64,000 nucleotides of DNA from Atopobium sp. ICM42b (GTDB taxonomy: Bacteria; Actinomycetota; Coriobacteriia; Coriobacteriales; Atopobiaceae), in the NCBI GenBank assembly GCA_000564995.1, contig JDFH01000006.1:62001-126000 (forward strand), in the 5' to 3' direction. The position numbers and the translations under genes are program-made. The notes under the pieces are model-generated. The model worked only from the letters and a program-made list of their open reading frames with translations. It ran no database searches and was not told the DNA's origin. This document shows, in pieces, positions 16,066 through 24,836 of the stretch; the first letter of the stretch is position 1; every line of letters begins with the position of its first letter.

Positions 16066-17490
16066 GTGAAAAAGTTCAAGTATGTAGTAGCGTCGATTTT
16101 AGTTGCACTATGCTGCGTAATTGTCATTGGAGTTCCAAAGTTTGCGCTTGCAGAAGCAGCAGTTCAAAATCAGCTCACGGTTAATGTTACTGATGACTAT
16201 TATGGTAAACCTGTTGATGGCGTAACAATTACCGTGACTAATACAGTTACCGGTACCAACGCTGCAACTATGATTACTAACCAAAACGGTAGAGCTCAGA
16301 CTAGCCTTGCTAACGGAAGTTATAAGGTTGAGCAGACAACGTTTAAAGCTGGATATGTTATTGATCACACAGCTAAAAACGTGACTTTCTCCGCTCCTGC
16401 TGGTAGTAATGGCGATCCTCAGACCATTAACTTTGAAAATGTCCATATTATGGGCCAGCTTTATGTTGGTGCCGAGAAGAAGATATCAGGTAGTATTTGG
16501 GATTCAAATGCTATTACTGATATTCAATTTGACATTGAAGATGAATTTGGAAATAGAATTGCCTCAAATGTTCCAGGTGGACAAAGCGTCACCGTACCAG
16601 TAACAGGAAGCTATACGCTTATTCCAAAAAATTATCCCACTCGTTATGCATATAATACCGATGCTGTAATGGTTGATTCGGTCTTTGCATGTTCTCCAAC
16701 CAGCAATAATGGCATGGTTCCTCTACATGCTGTAACGTTCCCTTATGATTCAGATACTCGTCTCTTCGAGCAAACAACTCGCGCAACAATTAAACTCCCA
16801 ACTAGAATTGGTAATATTGTTGTAAGAGTTGTTGACCAGTACGGGAATCCTATTGCTGGCGCAACTTTAAAGGCAACTCCTGCTTATGAAATAACTCCTG
16901 GAATTCCATCACCAGCATGTCCTCCTTCTATGGGTGGATTTAATACACCTGATCCAGCCTATTTAACTGGTTCTAGCGCTCCTCGTGCTATGACTCAGGA
17001 CCCGTCAGCTCCCGGTGTCCCTTATACTCAGACAGGTGAGTTGAATAGGGATTCTGATGACAATTATCTGCTCACAACTGGGCCTGATGGCACCGTAATT
17101 ATTCCGGATTATCTTGTTGAGAGAGAATCTACTATTACTCAGCTGACCACTCTTGATGGCTACACTATCGATGACCCTAATCCTCAGGTTGGTGAGATTA
17201 CTGGCTCTAACGAAACAACCACGGTTACTTTTGTAAATCGTAGGCCAGAGCCACCTGCTCCAGAGCCACAGCCAGAACCTCAGCCAGAGCCACAGCCTGA
17301 GCCAACTCCAGAGCCTACTCCTGAGCCTCAACCACAGACTCCGGAAAAGCGTAAGACTCCAAAGAAAAAGAAGGCTGTACTTCCAGACACTTCTGACATT
17401 TCTAGTGTCTCTTCTTTAATTGTTGGAATTATAGGTACATTAAGCTCTCTTGCTGGTGTCTCAATGTATCTGAGCAAGAAACGTTTCTAA
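16066..17490 (+). CDS. LPXTG cell-wall-anchored surface protein with CnaB/SpaA-like domains
   Basis: This 474-residue exported protein has a signal peptide (basic MKKFKYV, hydrophobic core, FALAEA cut region) and a sortase signal at the C-terminus: LPDTSD, hydrophobic span, KKRF. The body has CnaB/SpaA-like beta modules. The first starts near NQLTVNVTDDYYGKPVDGV, and a later one near IVVRVVDQYGNPIAGATLKA closes with ITQLTTLDGY. A Pro-Glu-Gln stalk (PEPQPEPQPEPTPEP) spans residues ~387-425. GTG 16066 follows GGAAGG. The next gene (17745) is a shorter paralogue. It is probably a pilin-like or adhesive surface protein; LPDTS is a variant of LPxTG. Confidence 0.88.
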   Translation: MKKFKYVVASILVALCCVIVIGVPKFALAEAAVQNQLTVNVTDDYYGKPVDGVTITVTNTVTGTNAATMITNQNGRAQTSLANGSYKVEQTTFKAGYVIDHTAKNVTFSAPAGSNGDPQTINFENVHIMGQLYVGAEKKISGSIWDSNAITDIQFDIEDEFGNRIASNVPGGQSVTVPVTGSYTLIPKNYPTRYAYNTDAVMVDSVFACSPTSNNGMVPLHAVTFPYDSDTRLFEQTTRATIKLPTRIGNIVVRVVDQYGNPIAGATLKATPAYEITPGIPSPACPPSMGGFNTPDPAYLTGSSAPRAMTQDPSAPGVPYTQTGELNRDSDDNYLLTTGPDGTVIIPDYLVERESTITQLTTLDGYTIDDPNPQVGEITGSNETTTVTFVNRRPEPPAPEPQPEPQPEPQPEPTPEPTPEPQPQTPEKRKTPKKKKAVLPDTSDISSVSSLIVGIIGTLSSLAGVSMYLSKKRF

Positions 17491-17534
17491 GACTACAGGA
17501 TTTATTGAATCTACTTCAAAATTTGCTTATGTCT

Positions 17535-17592
17535 ATCAAGTGAACAACCTGTGCATTTAGTAATTTGAAAATGTATGGGGAGTTCACTTGAT
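17535..17592 (+). promoter_or_regulatory. inverted repeat, upstream copy of the ABC-F leader hairpin
   Basis: ATCAAGTGAAC (17535-17545) and GTTCACTTGAT (17582-17592) are perfect 11-bp inverted arms 36 bases apart. The right arm is preceded by ATGTATGGGGA. The same arrangement recurs at 18732-18788 over the ABC-F start. After the right arm, TTG starts a frame of only five codons before TGA. Confidence 0.7.
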
Positions 17593-17744
17593 TTTTATAA
17601 GGTGAGTACAGATTTCCTCAGTTTTGCCAGTTAAAAATTTGAAATAATTGTGTTTAGTTTTGGATATTATCTTTAATTCAATGTCTAATTCCCTTACTAT
17701 AGATAGAAGTATTTACTTGGATGATTCGGTTTTAAGGAATTGAA

Positions 17745-18689
17745 TTGAAACGATATAAAAACATTGTTCTTGCTGTTTTAGTTGCGTTGACGCTCGTTGT
17801 GTCAGTCATCGCTCCAAGAATTGCTTTTGCGGACTCCAATGAGATTAGTGCTCTTGCTGTTGATAAATACACACGTGAACCAATTGAGGGTGTACATGTT
17901 GTAATTTATCAAGGTGGTTCTACTATCGTGGCCGAGGGAGAAACAGGAGCTGATGGTTACTTTAGGCCTTATCTTCCTCTTCCTGACGGCGCTTATAGAG
18001 TTGAACAAACCACTTATAAAGATGGCTATGTTCATCAGGTCGACTCTGTTTCTTACTTTTTTAGGGACGCTACATATGGTTTAGGTGATGTGGTCGTTGC
18101 TGAACTGGAGAACCAGCCAATTTTAGGCAATATTATTGTTAAAGTCGTTGACACAGATGGCAATCCTATTGCCGGTGCAACTCTTAAGGCTACTGCCGCA
18201 AACGTTGCTGGACCTCGTATCCCAACGCCTCCATTTACTCAGACCGGTATTCTCACCATGGAGGCTGACGGAAGCTACTCTCTTACAACTGGTGCAGATG
18301 GCTCTGTTGTAATTCCTAACCTTATGGGTAACACTTCCACTACCATCACACAGCTCACCACTATTGATGGTTACCAGATTGATACTACGGTTCGTGTTGG
18401 TCAGATCACTGGTACAAATACTACTGCCACAGTAACTTTTGTTGATCCTCGTATTCCTGCTCCAACGCCTGCACCAGATCCAACACCTGCTCCAGAGCCA
18501 CAGCCTGAGCCAACTCCAGCACCAGAGCCTCAGCCACAACCAGAGGCTCCAAAGGCTAAGAAGGTTAAGAAGTCCGTTCTTCCAAATACCGGTGATAATG
18601 CGCTTACGCTACCTTTGATTATTGGCGTTGCTGGTGCAACTGTTGTTGTTGCTGGTGCTGCTCTTTTCCTTCATAAGAAGCGTCAATAA
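17745..18689 (+). CDS. LPXTG cell-wall-anchored surface protein, paralogue of the preceding gene
   Basis: This 314-residue protein has a signal peptide (MKRYKNIVLAVLVALTLV, cut near AFADS), a first CnaB-like module (ALAVDKYTREPIEGVHVVIY), a second module (NIIVKVVDTDGNPIAGATLK), a proline-rich stalk, and a canonical LPNTGD anchor with hydrophobic span and KKRQ tail. The second module, stalk and tail match the 16066 gene closely; the other gene's extra middle region is missing. Start TTG 17745 lies seven bases after AAGGA. Tandem duplication of a surface-protein gene explains the pair. The ligand is unknown. Confidence 0.88.
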   Translation: MKRYKNIVLAVLVALTLVVSVIAPRIAFADSNEISALAVDKYTREPIEGVHVVIYQGGSTIVAEGETGADGYFRPYLPLPDGAYRVEQTTYKDGYVHQVDSVSYFFRDATYGLGDVVVAELENQPILGNIIVKVVDTDGNPIAGATLKATAANVAGPRIPTPPFTQTGILTMEADGSYSLTTGADGSVVIPNLMGNTSTTITQLTTIDGYQIDTTVRVGQITGTNTTATVTFVDPRIPAPTPAPDPTPAPEPQPEPTPAPEPQPQPEAPKAKKVKKSVLPNTGDNALTLPLIIGVAGATVVVAGAALFLHKKRQ

Positions 18690-18731
18690 ATCTTCATAAG
18701 CCTGGTTTCATTTACATAATTCACCACGTAA

Positions 18732-18788
18732 ATCAAGTGAATGACTTATACTTATCCAGTTCAGATATGTATGAGGAGTTCACTTGAT
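18732..18788 (+). promoter_or_regulatory. inverted repeat covering the ABC-F start codon
   Basis: ATCAAGTGAA (18732-18741) pairs with TTCACTTGAT (18779-18788). The right arm contains the TTG start (18784-18786) and lies just after the AGGAG site. In RNA this would hide the start codon; in DNA it could be an operator. It is a near copy of 17535-17592. Confidence 0.65.
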
Positions 18789-20802
18789 TGCTCTTGCGGA
18801 TAAGATTTCTAAGTCATTTGGCGGCAGAGTCCTTTATTCAAACGCAACACTTCAGCTCAATGCAGGTGAGCGTTGGGCGTTAGTTGGTCCTAATGGTGCG
18901 GGTAAGACTACGCTTCTAAAGATCATCATGGGCCTAGAGTCTGCTGATGAGGGAACTGTTACCTTTGCAAAAGACGCTACTCTTGGATATCTTGAGCAAG
19001 AAACAGAGCTCATGGGAGACAGAACTGCCCTCAACGAGGTTATCGAATCCGCTCATGAGATTAAACAGTGGGAGAGAAAGGTCAACGACCTTTCAATCAA
19101 AATTGCCGAAACTCCTGAAGGTGCAACGCTCAATAAGTATCTTGAAGACTACGCTCATGCTATGGAGCGCTTCGAGCGTCTTGGTGGCTATGAACTAGAG
19201 AGTAGAGCTCGCCAGATTCTTGCAGGTCTTGGATTTCCAGTAGAAGATTTTGACAAGCCAGCTAAAGAGTTTTCGGGCGGCTGGCAGATGCGTATCTCTT
19301 TGTCAAAGCTGCTTCTGCGACGTCCTGATGTTCTTCTTCTGGACGAGCCTACTAACCACTTGGACTTGGAATCTGTTCAGTGGCTTGAGAGGTTCTTATC
19401 GTCATATGACGGCACGGTTTTGCTGGTAAGCCATGACCGTTCATTTATGGACGCATGTGTAACGCACGTGGCGGCGCTTGAGAATCGTATGCTTGTCACG
19501 TATGCCGGCAATTATTCAGGTTATCTGCATCAGCGAGAAGAAAATCTTGAGCAGCTCCGTGCTAAACGCGCAGCTCAAGAGCGCGACATTGCTCATATGG
19601 AAACCTTCATTGAGCGATTTAGGTATAAGCCTACCAAGGCAAAACAGGTTCAAGAGCGCGTAGCAAAGGTCGAGAAGATCCGTGAAGAGCTGGTAGTTCT
19701 TCCGGAGCAATCTCATCACATGCATTTTAGGTTCCCAGAACCTCCTCGTACCGGAGATACTGTCATCTCTCTTGAGGGCGTGGCCAAATCGTACGAGGAT
19801 AACTTTGTCTACGATAACGTTGACCTTAAGCTGTATCGCGGAGATCACGTTGCGCTTGTTGGCCCTAACGGCGCTGGTAAATCTACTCTTATGAAGCTTA
19901 TTGCTGGTAAGCTTAAGCCAGATGCGGGACAGATTAGCCTTGGTCAAAACGTCACTGAAGCTTACTATGCACAGCACCAGCTTGAAGAGTTGAACCCTGC
20001 AAATACGGTACTTGCAGAGCTTGATACCGTTGCTGCGGGCTGGACTACTTCTGAAGAGCGTAGATTGCTTGGAGCCTTCCTTTTCCATGGCGATGACGTT
20101 GAGAAACGCGTAAATGTGCTATCTGGTGGCGAGCGCGCTCGTCTGGCACTTGCTAAGATGCTGGTTTCTCCAGATCCGCTGTTACTTCTAGACGAGCCAA
20201 CTAACCACTTAGACATTGATTCTGTTGACGTTCTAGAGAAGGCGCTTGTTGACTTCCCAGGAACTATCATCTTGATCAGTCACGATGAGCACCTGGTCAG
20301 AGCTGTAGCTAACAAGGTTGTGGACGTTCGCGACCACAAGGTTACGGTCTATGACGGTAACTACGATTACTTCCTCTTTAAGCTGGCAGAGCTTCAAGCA
20401 GCAGCGCAGGGGGAGACGTCGAGCAAGACGATGTCCTCGTATGGAACTTCGGGTGCAAGAGCGGTTAAGAGTTCTGGCCCAGAGGTAGGTCAAGCTGCAG
20501 GTTCTTCTCGCAATGTGAAGACTAAGGAGCAGAGAAGAGCTGAGGCCGAGGAGCGCAACCGTAGAAGTCGTGCGCTGAGGGAGACCAAGAAGCGCTTGGA
20601 TGAGGTTGAGGCTGCACTTACTCCTGCGCATAAACGATACGATGAGCTCATGACGCTTATGGCCGACGAGGCGCTCTATAATGATCCTCAAAAGTTTGAT
20701 GAGTGTATGGCTGAATACCAGGCACTCTCCAAAAAAATTCCCGCTCTTGAGGCTGAATGGTTGGAGCTTTCAGAAAAGATGGAAGCTGACATTGACGAGT
20801 AG
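18784..20802 (+). CDS. ABC-F family ATPase (Uup/translation-factor type)
   Basis: This soluble protein has two ABC domains and no membrane span. The first Walker A is [12 protein letters not shown] (~38-49), with signature FSGGW and [14 protein letters not shown]. The second is [12 protein letters not shown], with [15 protein letters not shown] and [14 protein letters not shown]. Between them is a charged linker ([20 protein letters not shown]), and after them a basic linker and coiled coil (~575-672). ABC-F proteins act on the ribosome, either as general translation factors or antibiotic-protection factors. The 672-residue length with C-terminal coiled coil fits the Uup/YdiF-like group. TTG 18784 lies inside an inverted repeat arm, suggesting controlled initiation. 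Confidence 0.9.
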   Translation: MIALADKISKSFGGRVLYSNATLQLNAGERWALVGPNGAGKTTLLKIIMGLESADEGTVTFAKDATLGYLEQETELMGDRTALNEVIESAHEIKQWERKVNDLSIKIAETPEGATLNKYLEDYAHAMERFERLGGYELESRARQILAGLGFPVEDFDKPAKEFSGGWQMRISLSKLLLRRPDVLLLDEPTNHLDLESVQWLERFLSSYDGTVLLVSHDRSFMDACVTHVAALENRMLVTYAGNYSGYLHQREENLEQLRAKRAAQERDIAHMETFIERFRYKPTKAKQVQERVAKVEKIREELVVLPEQSHHMHFRFPEPPRTGDTVISLEGVAKSYEDNFVYDNVDLKLYRGDHVALVGPNGAGKSTLMKLIAGKLKPDAGQISLGQNVTEAYYAQHQLEELNPANTVLAELDTVAAGWTTSEERRLLGAFLFHGDDVEKRVNVLSGGERARLALAKMLVSPDPLLLLDEPTNHLDIDSVDVLEKALVDFPGTIILISHDEHLVRAVANKVVDVRDHKVTVYDGNYDYFLFKLAELQAAAQGETSSKTMSSYGTSGARAVKSSGPEVGQAAGSSRNVKTKEQRRAEAEERNRRSRALRETKKRLDEVEAALTPAHKRYDELMTLMADEALYNDPQKFDECMAEYQALSKKIPALEAEWLELSEKMEADIDE

Positions 20803-20930
20803 GTAGTTTTGCCAATCTTGGGTAAAATTGTCTTGTACCTACTGTCTTGTAACTAACGTTATGTTCTTGAGAGTCTTTGTTTGTACGTGCCTGTCTGTGT
20901 GTCTTTGCAGATGTTGAGATAAGGATTGTT

Positions 20931-21611
20931 GTGCCAACTGCTTTAACATCAGTTCCATCGCTTTTGACAACGCTCGCTGAATTTGCACTGGTAATCTTTG
21001 CCATTGTGGTTCACGAGGTTGCGCATGGCTTTGTTGCATACAAGTGCGGAGACCCTACCGCTAAAATGTCTGGCCGTTTGACGCTCAATCCACTGGCACA
21101 CATCGACTTGTTCGGTACGATTCTTTTGCCGTTTATGTTGGTATTGATGGGTGGTCCTAGCTTTGGTTACGCAAAGCCCGTTCCCTATAACCCCAACTAC
21201 CTCAAAGATCGTCGTCGTGACGAGATTCTTGTAGCACTCGCAGGTCCAGCGTCTAACATTTTGCAGGCGTTTCTCGGCGCACTCTTGTTGCGTTTGCTCA
21301 ACGCATTAGCAGTTGCATTTGGTGCGGCACTAAATCCGCTGGTAATGTACTACGTTTCTTCGCTGGTAATCTTCTACATTCAGATTAACGTAAGCCTGGC
21401 AGTCTTTAACATGCTGCCTATTCCGCCTTTGGACGGATCTAAGCTGCTGCTCTATTTTCTTGGCGAGAAAAACCGTCAAAAGTTCTATGCCATCGAGCCC
21501 TATTGCATGATTGCTGTGGTGGGACTCATGTTCTTTGCACCGGGCTTTTTCTCGTCCATTATCGGGGGCATTTCTAACGTCATTTTGAGTCTACTTGCGA
21601 GAATCATCTAA
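20931..21611 (+). CDS. site-2-type membrane metalloprotease (M50B family)
   Basis: The 226-residue polytopic protein has IVVHEVAHGFVAYKCGD (HExxH) in its first membrane segment and MLPIPPLDGSKLL for the third zinc ligand near residue 163. It has no PDZ domain. This is the short M50B form resembling Bacillus SpoIVFB-like or YwhC proteins; the substrate is not predictable. GTG 20931 has AAGGA at good spacing; an upstream open frame to 20877 gives an unlikely N-terminus. The stop overlaps scpA by one base. A site-2-type protease gene before scpA-scpB is a common Gram-positive arrangement. Confidence 0.88.
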   Translation: MPTALTSVPSLLTTLAEFALVIFAIVVHEVAHGFVAYKCGDPTAKMSGRLTLNPLAHIDLFGTILLPFMLVLMGGPSFGYAKPVPYNPNYLKDRRRDEILVALAGPASNILQAFLGALLLRLLNALAVAFGAALNPLVMYYVSSLVIFYIQINVSLAVFNMLPIPPLDGSKLLLYFLGEKNRQKFYAIEPYCMIAVVGLMFFAPGFFSSIIGGISNVILSLLARII

Positions 21612-22540
21612 TGTCGTACAAAGTAAACACTGCAACATATTCGGGCCCATTTGACCTGCTGCTTCAGTTGGTAAGTAGACAAAAAGTAGCCATTGGATCC
21701 ATTTCTATCTCTGAGGTTGCTGATCAATACCTGGCAGAAGTTGACGCCATGGAGGAGCTTGATCTGGACGTTGCCAGTGACTTTGTCCTTGTTGCGTCAA
21801 CGCTTTTGGACATGAAGGCTCATGCCTTGGTGCCTCAAGATGTTTCGCTCAAAAGCTCATACGATGAAGATGAGTATGATGACGAGCTTGACGGACTTTC
21901 TCCTGATGAGGCGCGAGAAGTTCTTATTGCTCGCCTTATTGCCTATAAGCAGTTCAGAAATGCAGGTGCCGCACTAGGTGGTCGTATGGAGGCGGAATCA
22001 TACATGTTCCCACGCTCAGTGGGCCCAGATCCTGATTTCTTGAACCTCATGCCAGACTATCTTGAGGGCATTACCCTCAGAAGCCTTGCTGTCATTTGTG
22101 CGGACATTGACTCAAAACGTGAGACATTCTTGCTTGAAGCAGAACATGTGGCGCCAAAAAGGCTCCCAGTAGCTCTGACGGTAGCTTCTGTAGACCGACT
22201 CACGCGCTCTAAGGGCAAAGTGACGTTCTCTGAGCTCTTAGACGGACAAGATACGCCAGAAATTGTGGTTGCAAACTTTTTGGCAGTGCTTGAGCTCTTT
22301 AAGCGCGGCCTTGTTCGTGTTCAGCAGGATGTCATCTTTGGCGAGATTGAGATTGAGCACATAGAGGGCGCAGATTCATACCAGCTTGATGAGTCAGTTC
22401 TTTTGGAACTAGAAGAACTATCTGGTGATGAGCCAGACCTTGAAGGATTTAACTTGTCTCAAAATGCGCTCCAAGACGTCCAGCAGACGCTTTTATCGCT
22501 AACCCATACGCCCGATGAAGCACAGAAAGAGGCGGAATAG
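21611..22540 (+). CDS. scpA: segregation and condensation protein A (kleisin)
   Basis: ScpA bridges SMC heads and recruits ScpB in bacterial condensin. The start matches the family (YSGPFDLLLQLVSRQKVAI, then DVASDFVLVASTLLDMKAHALV), with an acidic middle and a C-terminal winged-helix region (GKVTFSELLDGQDTPEIVVANFLAVLELFKRG). An acidic tail of ~50 residues follows the kleisin C-domain. It is translationally coupled to the protease gene and followed by scpB after three bases. Confidence 0.95.
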   Translation: MSYKVNTATYSGPFDLLLQLVSRQKVAIGSISISEVADQYLAEVDAMEELDLDVASDFVLVASTLLDMKAHALVPQDVSLKSSYDEDEYDDELDGLSPDEAREVLIARLIAYKQFRNAGAALGGRMEAESYMFPRSVGPDPDFLNLMPDYLEGITLRSLAVICADIDSKRETFLLEAEHVAPKRLPVALTVASVDRLTRSKGKVTFSELLDGQDTPEIVVANFLAVLELFKRGLVRVQQDVIFGEIEIEHIEGADSYQLDESVLLELEELSGDEPDLEGFNLSQNALQDVQQTLLSLTHTPDEAQKEAE

Positions 22541-22543
22541 CTT

Positions 22544-23218
22544 ATGGCAGAAGAGCTTACCTATTTAGATTCTGAGTCACTCAAAGGTGCACTAGAATCA
22601 CTGCTTTTGGTTGCAACAGATGCAATCACCACGGCTGACTTTTCTAAGGTCACCAATGCAGCTCCTGCCGAAGTTGCCCAAGCCCTTAAAGAGCTTGCAG
22701 AGGAGTACACGCGCTGCAACAGGGGATTTCAGCTCAGAGAGGTAGCCGGCGGTTGGCGTCTCTTTACGCACCCAGCTCACCATCAGCTGGTCAGCGATTT
22801 TGTGCTCTCCTGGGATACGCGTCGCCTTTCTCAGGCAGCGCTTGAGACGCTGGCGGTTATTGCTTATCACCAGCCCGTTACTCGTGAAGGCGTCCGTGCT
22901 ATTCGTGGTGTTAACTCTGATGGTGTCATCTCTTCACTTCGCGAGAAAAACCTTGTGCGAGAAGTGGGCAAAGAGGCAGATAGGGGACAAGCCATTCTCT
23001 ATGGCACAACAGCCCTTTTCTTAGAGCGCTTTGGCCTCAAGTCTTTGCGAGAGTTGCCGCCGCTGGAAGACTTTGCCCCTGATGAGGAGTCCAAGCAGTT
23101 TATTCGCGAGAGACTTTCTGGCAGAAGCTTCACTTCAACGCTTGAAGAAGCCGCAGAAGACATTGACGATGAACGTTCCCTTTTGGGAGACAGTTACGAT
23201 ACGCAAGAGGATGCATAG
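22544..23218 (+). CDS. scpB: segregation and condensation protein B
   Basis: ScpB is the winged-helix dimer that binds ScpA in the SMC complex. LKGALESLLLVATDAI, the RGFQLREVAGGWRLFTHP wing, LSQAALETLAVIAYHQPVTR and IRGVNSDGVISSLREKNLV are diagnostic. Residues ~180-224 are an acidic tail. Start ATG 22544 has GAGGCGGAA upstream. It forms an operon with scpA and rluB, the classical Gram-positive order. Confidence 0.95.
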   Translation: MAEELTYLDSESLKGALESLLLVATDAITTADFSKVTNAAPAEVAQALKELAEEYTRCNRGFQLREVAGGWRLFTHPAHHQLVSDFVLSWDTRRLSQAALETLAVIAYHQPVTREGVRAIRGVNSDGVISSLREKNLVREVGKEADRGQAILYGTTALFLERFGLKSLRELPPLEDFAPDEESKQFIRERLSGRSFTSTLEEAAEDIDDERSLLGDSYDTQEDA

Positions 23219-23221
23219 GCC

Positions 23222-24061
23222 GTGGCAGAAGAGCGTATTGTCCCCATGCGCCTGCAGCGCTTTTTGGCGCGCGCAGGAGTGGCTAGCCGCCGAGGCTCTG
23301 AGCGCCTGATGACCTCTGGTCGCGTCACGGTAAACGGCCAGGTAGTCACCGAGCTTGGCAGTAAGGTCGATCCGCTGGTAGATGTTGTAGCAGTTGACGG
23401 TATTGTCTGCTCAATTGCCGAGAAACCCGTCTACTTGATGCTCAACAAACCTGCAGGTTATCTGACTACTATGAAAGACCCTCAGGGTAGACCAACCATT
23501 GTGGACATGGTTCCCACTGACAAATACCCGGGACTTTTCCCTGTTGGACGTCTTGATATGGATACCACGGGTCTTTTGTTCTTTACTACCGATGGTCAGA
23601 TGGCACAAGAGCTTTTGCATCCCTCAAAGCATGTATGGAAGCACTATGTTGCTCATGTAGTAGGTACACCTACAGAAGAGCAGCTAAATCGCCTGCGAGA
23701 AGGTATTGAGCTTGAAGACGGCCCTGCAGCTCCTGCTGAGGTTGAGATTGTATCCAACGATGCCAAGCTGAAGGCACTTCTCGCCCCACAGGGTTTAGGA
23801 AAAACCAGTGGAGGAGAGCCAAACTCCCTGGTCAGCGTAACTATTAGAGAAGGCAGAAAGCACCAGGTCAAAAAGATGCTTCTGGCAATCCATCACCGAG
23901 TACTTGCACTCCACAGAGATACGTTTGGGCCGCTCCACCTTACAGGCGTTAAAGAAGGACAGTGGAGACTTCTTACAGAAGAGGAAGTTGCCGCTCTGGA
24001 GCGCACTATTGGTAGAGAGCCTGGTGCTTCTCCCATCATGCCTTTACATACCAGCAAATAA
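23222..24061 (+). CDS. rluB: RsuA/RluB-family pseudouridine synthase
   Basis: The N-terminal S4 RNA-binding domain (MRLQRFLARAGVASRRGSE) is followed by a pseudouridine synthase domain with VGRLDMDTTGLLFFTTDG, which holds the catalytic Asp, and the C-terminal TIREGRKHQVKKML. RluB modifies U2605 of 23S rRNA in E. coli; RsuA acts on 16S, and sequence alone does not separate them fully. The position after scpAB favours RluB. Start GTG 23222 is three bases after scpB. A copy of TTCTCGCC lies at 23778-23785. Confidence 0.92.
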   Translation: MAEERIVPMRLQRFLARAGVASRRGSERLMTSGRVTVNGQVVTELGSKVDPLVDVVAVDGIVCSIAEKPVYLMLNKPAGYLTTMKDPQGRPTIVDMVPTDKYPGLFPVGRLDMDTTGLLFFTTDGQMAQELLHPSKHVWKHYVAHVVGTPTEEQLNRLREGIELEDGPAAPAEVEIVSNDAKLKALLAPQGLGKTSGGEPNSLVSVTIREGRKHQVKKMLLAIHHRVLALHRDTFGPLHLTGVKEGQWRLLTEEEVAALERTIGREPGASPIMPLHTSK

Positions 24062-24125
24062 CTACTAGTCGCACAATTACTAAGTGCACGTCAAACAGCT
24101 CAAACACGCCCAGAGAGGAGACATA

Positions 24126-24836
24126 ATGCAGCCATTTGAAGTTCCAGCTCAGGTTCATCGCATTTTGTTTATGCGCCATCCAGAAAGCGTGGCTAATACT
24201 CAACGTTTTTTCAGTGGCAGAAGAGACGTTAAGCTTACCGAGCATGGCATTGAACAGCGAGAGCATGCTGTTCGTGCGCTTGTTGCATTTCATCCAGATA
24301 GAATTTGGACCTCTCCTTTATCTCGCTGCAAAGACATGGCCCAGATGGCTGCCACCGAGCTTGGTATTCCTTGTGAGGTAAAAGATGACCTTGCAGAGAT
24401 GGATTTTGGCATTTTGGAGAGCAAGCGTTTTGCTGGTGCAGAAGAGATTTTAAAGCCCTATGGCCTTACGTTTCCTTGGGCCTCAGACAAAAACGGCCAC
24501 TCCATACCAGCTCCAGAAGCAGAGTCATACGAGCAGGTAAGAAGCAGATGTCGCACTATTCTTAACGAGCTTTCCAGTCTTTCTGGACGCACTGTGTGTA
24601 TTTCTCATGGCGGTTATTTGCGCTCTATGATGGCAGAGATTTTTGGCATCCCAGGTAGTTCAAGCTGGAATGTGCATCTTGCAAATGTCTCTTCAATCTT
24701 CTTTACTAGTACAGGCAGTTCTGATTTCAAGCTTGGTGGATTTAACCTTGATCCAGAAGAGGTTATTCGTCGTTCCACTGAGCCAAGTTTTTACGATTTT
24801 CGTGACATTTGGGGTGTCACCGAGGGGGATAAGTAA
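24126..24836 (+). CDS. histidine phosphatase (phosphoglycerate mutase-like) family protein
   Basis: This 236-residue protein has the phosphohistidine motif as LFMRHPESVANT (RHP rather than the usual RHG), SPLSRCKDMA, the Glu-containing LAEMDFGILE and a second His in VCISHGGYLRSM. It is a cofactor-independent-of-metal phosphatase of the broad PhoE/CobC/GpmB type; the substrate is not clear. ATG 24126 with AGAGGAG upstream is preferred over an open extension to 24084. It overlaps the cmk-plsC gene by one base. Confidence 0.85.
   Translation: MQPFEVPAQVHRILFMRHPESVANTQRFFSGRRDVKLTEHGIEQREHAVRALVAFHPDRIWTSPLSRCKDMAQMAATELGIPCEVKDDLAEMDFGILESKRFAGAEEILKPYGLTFPWASDKNGHSIPAPEAESYEQVRSRCRTILNELSSLSGRTVCISHGGYLRSMMAEIFGIPGSSSWNVHLANVSSIFFTSTGSSDFKLGGFNLDPEEVIRRSTEPSFYDFRDIWGVTEGDK

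Noticed and set aside
17268-17340. Pro-Glu-Gln repeats as a CRISPR or tandem DNA repeat
   Set aside because: They encode the stalk of an LPXTG protein, with no spacers between units.
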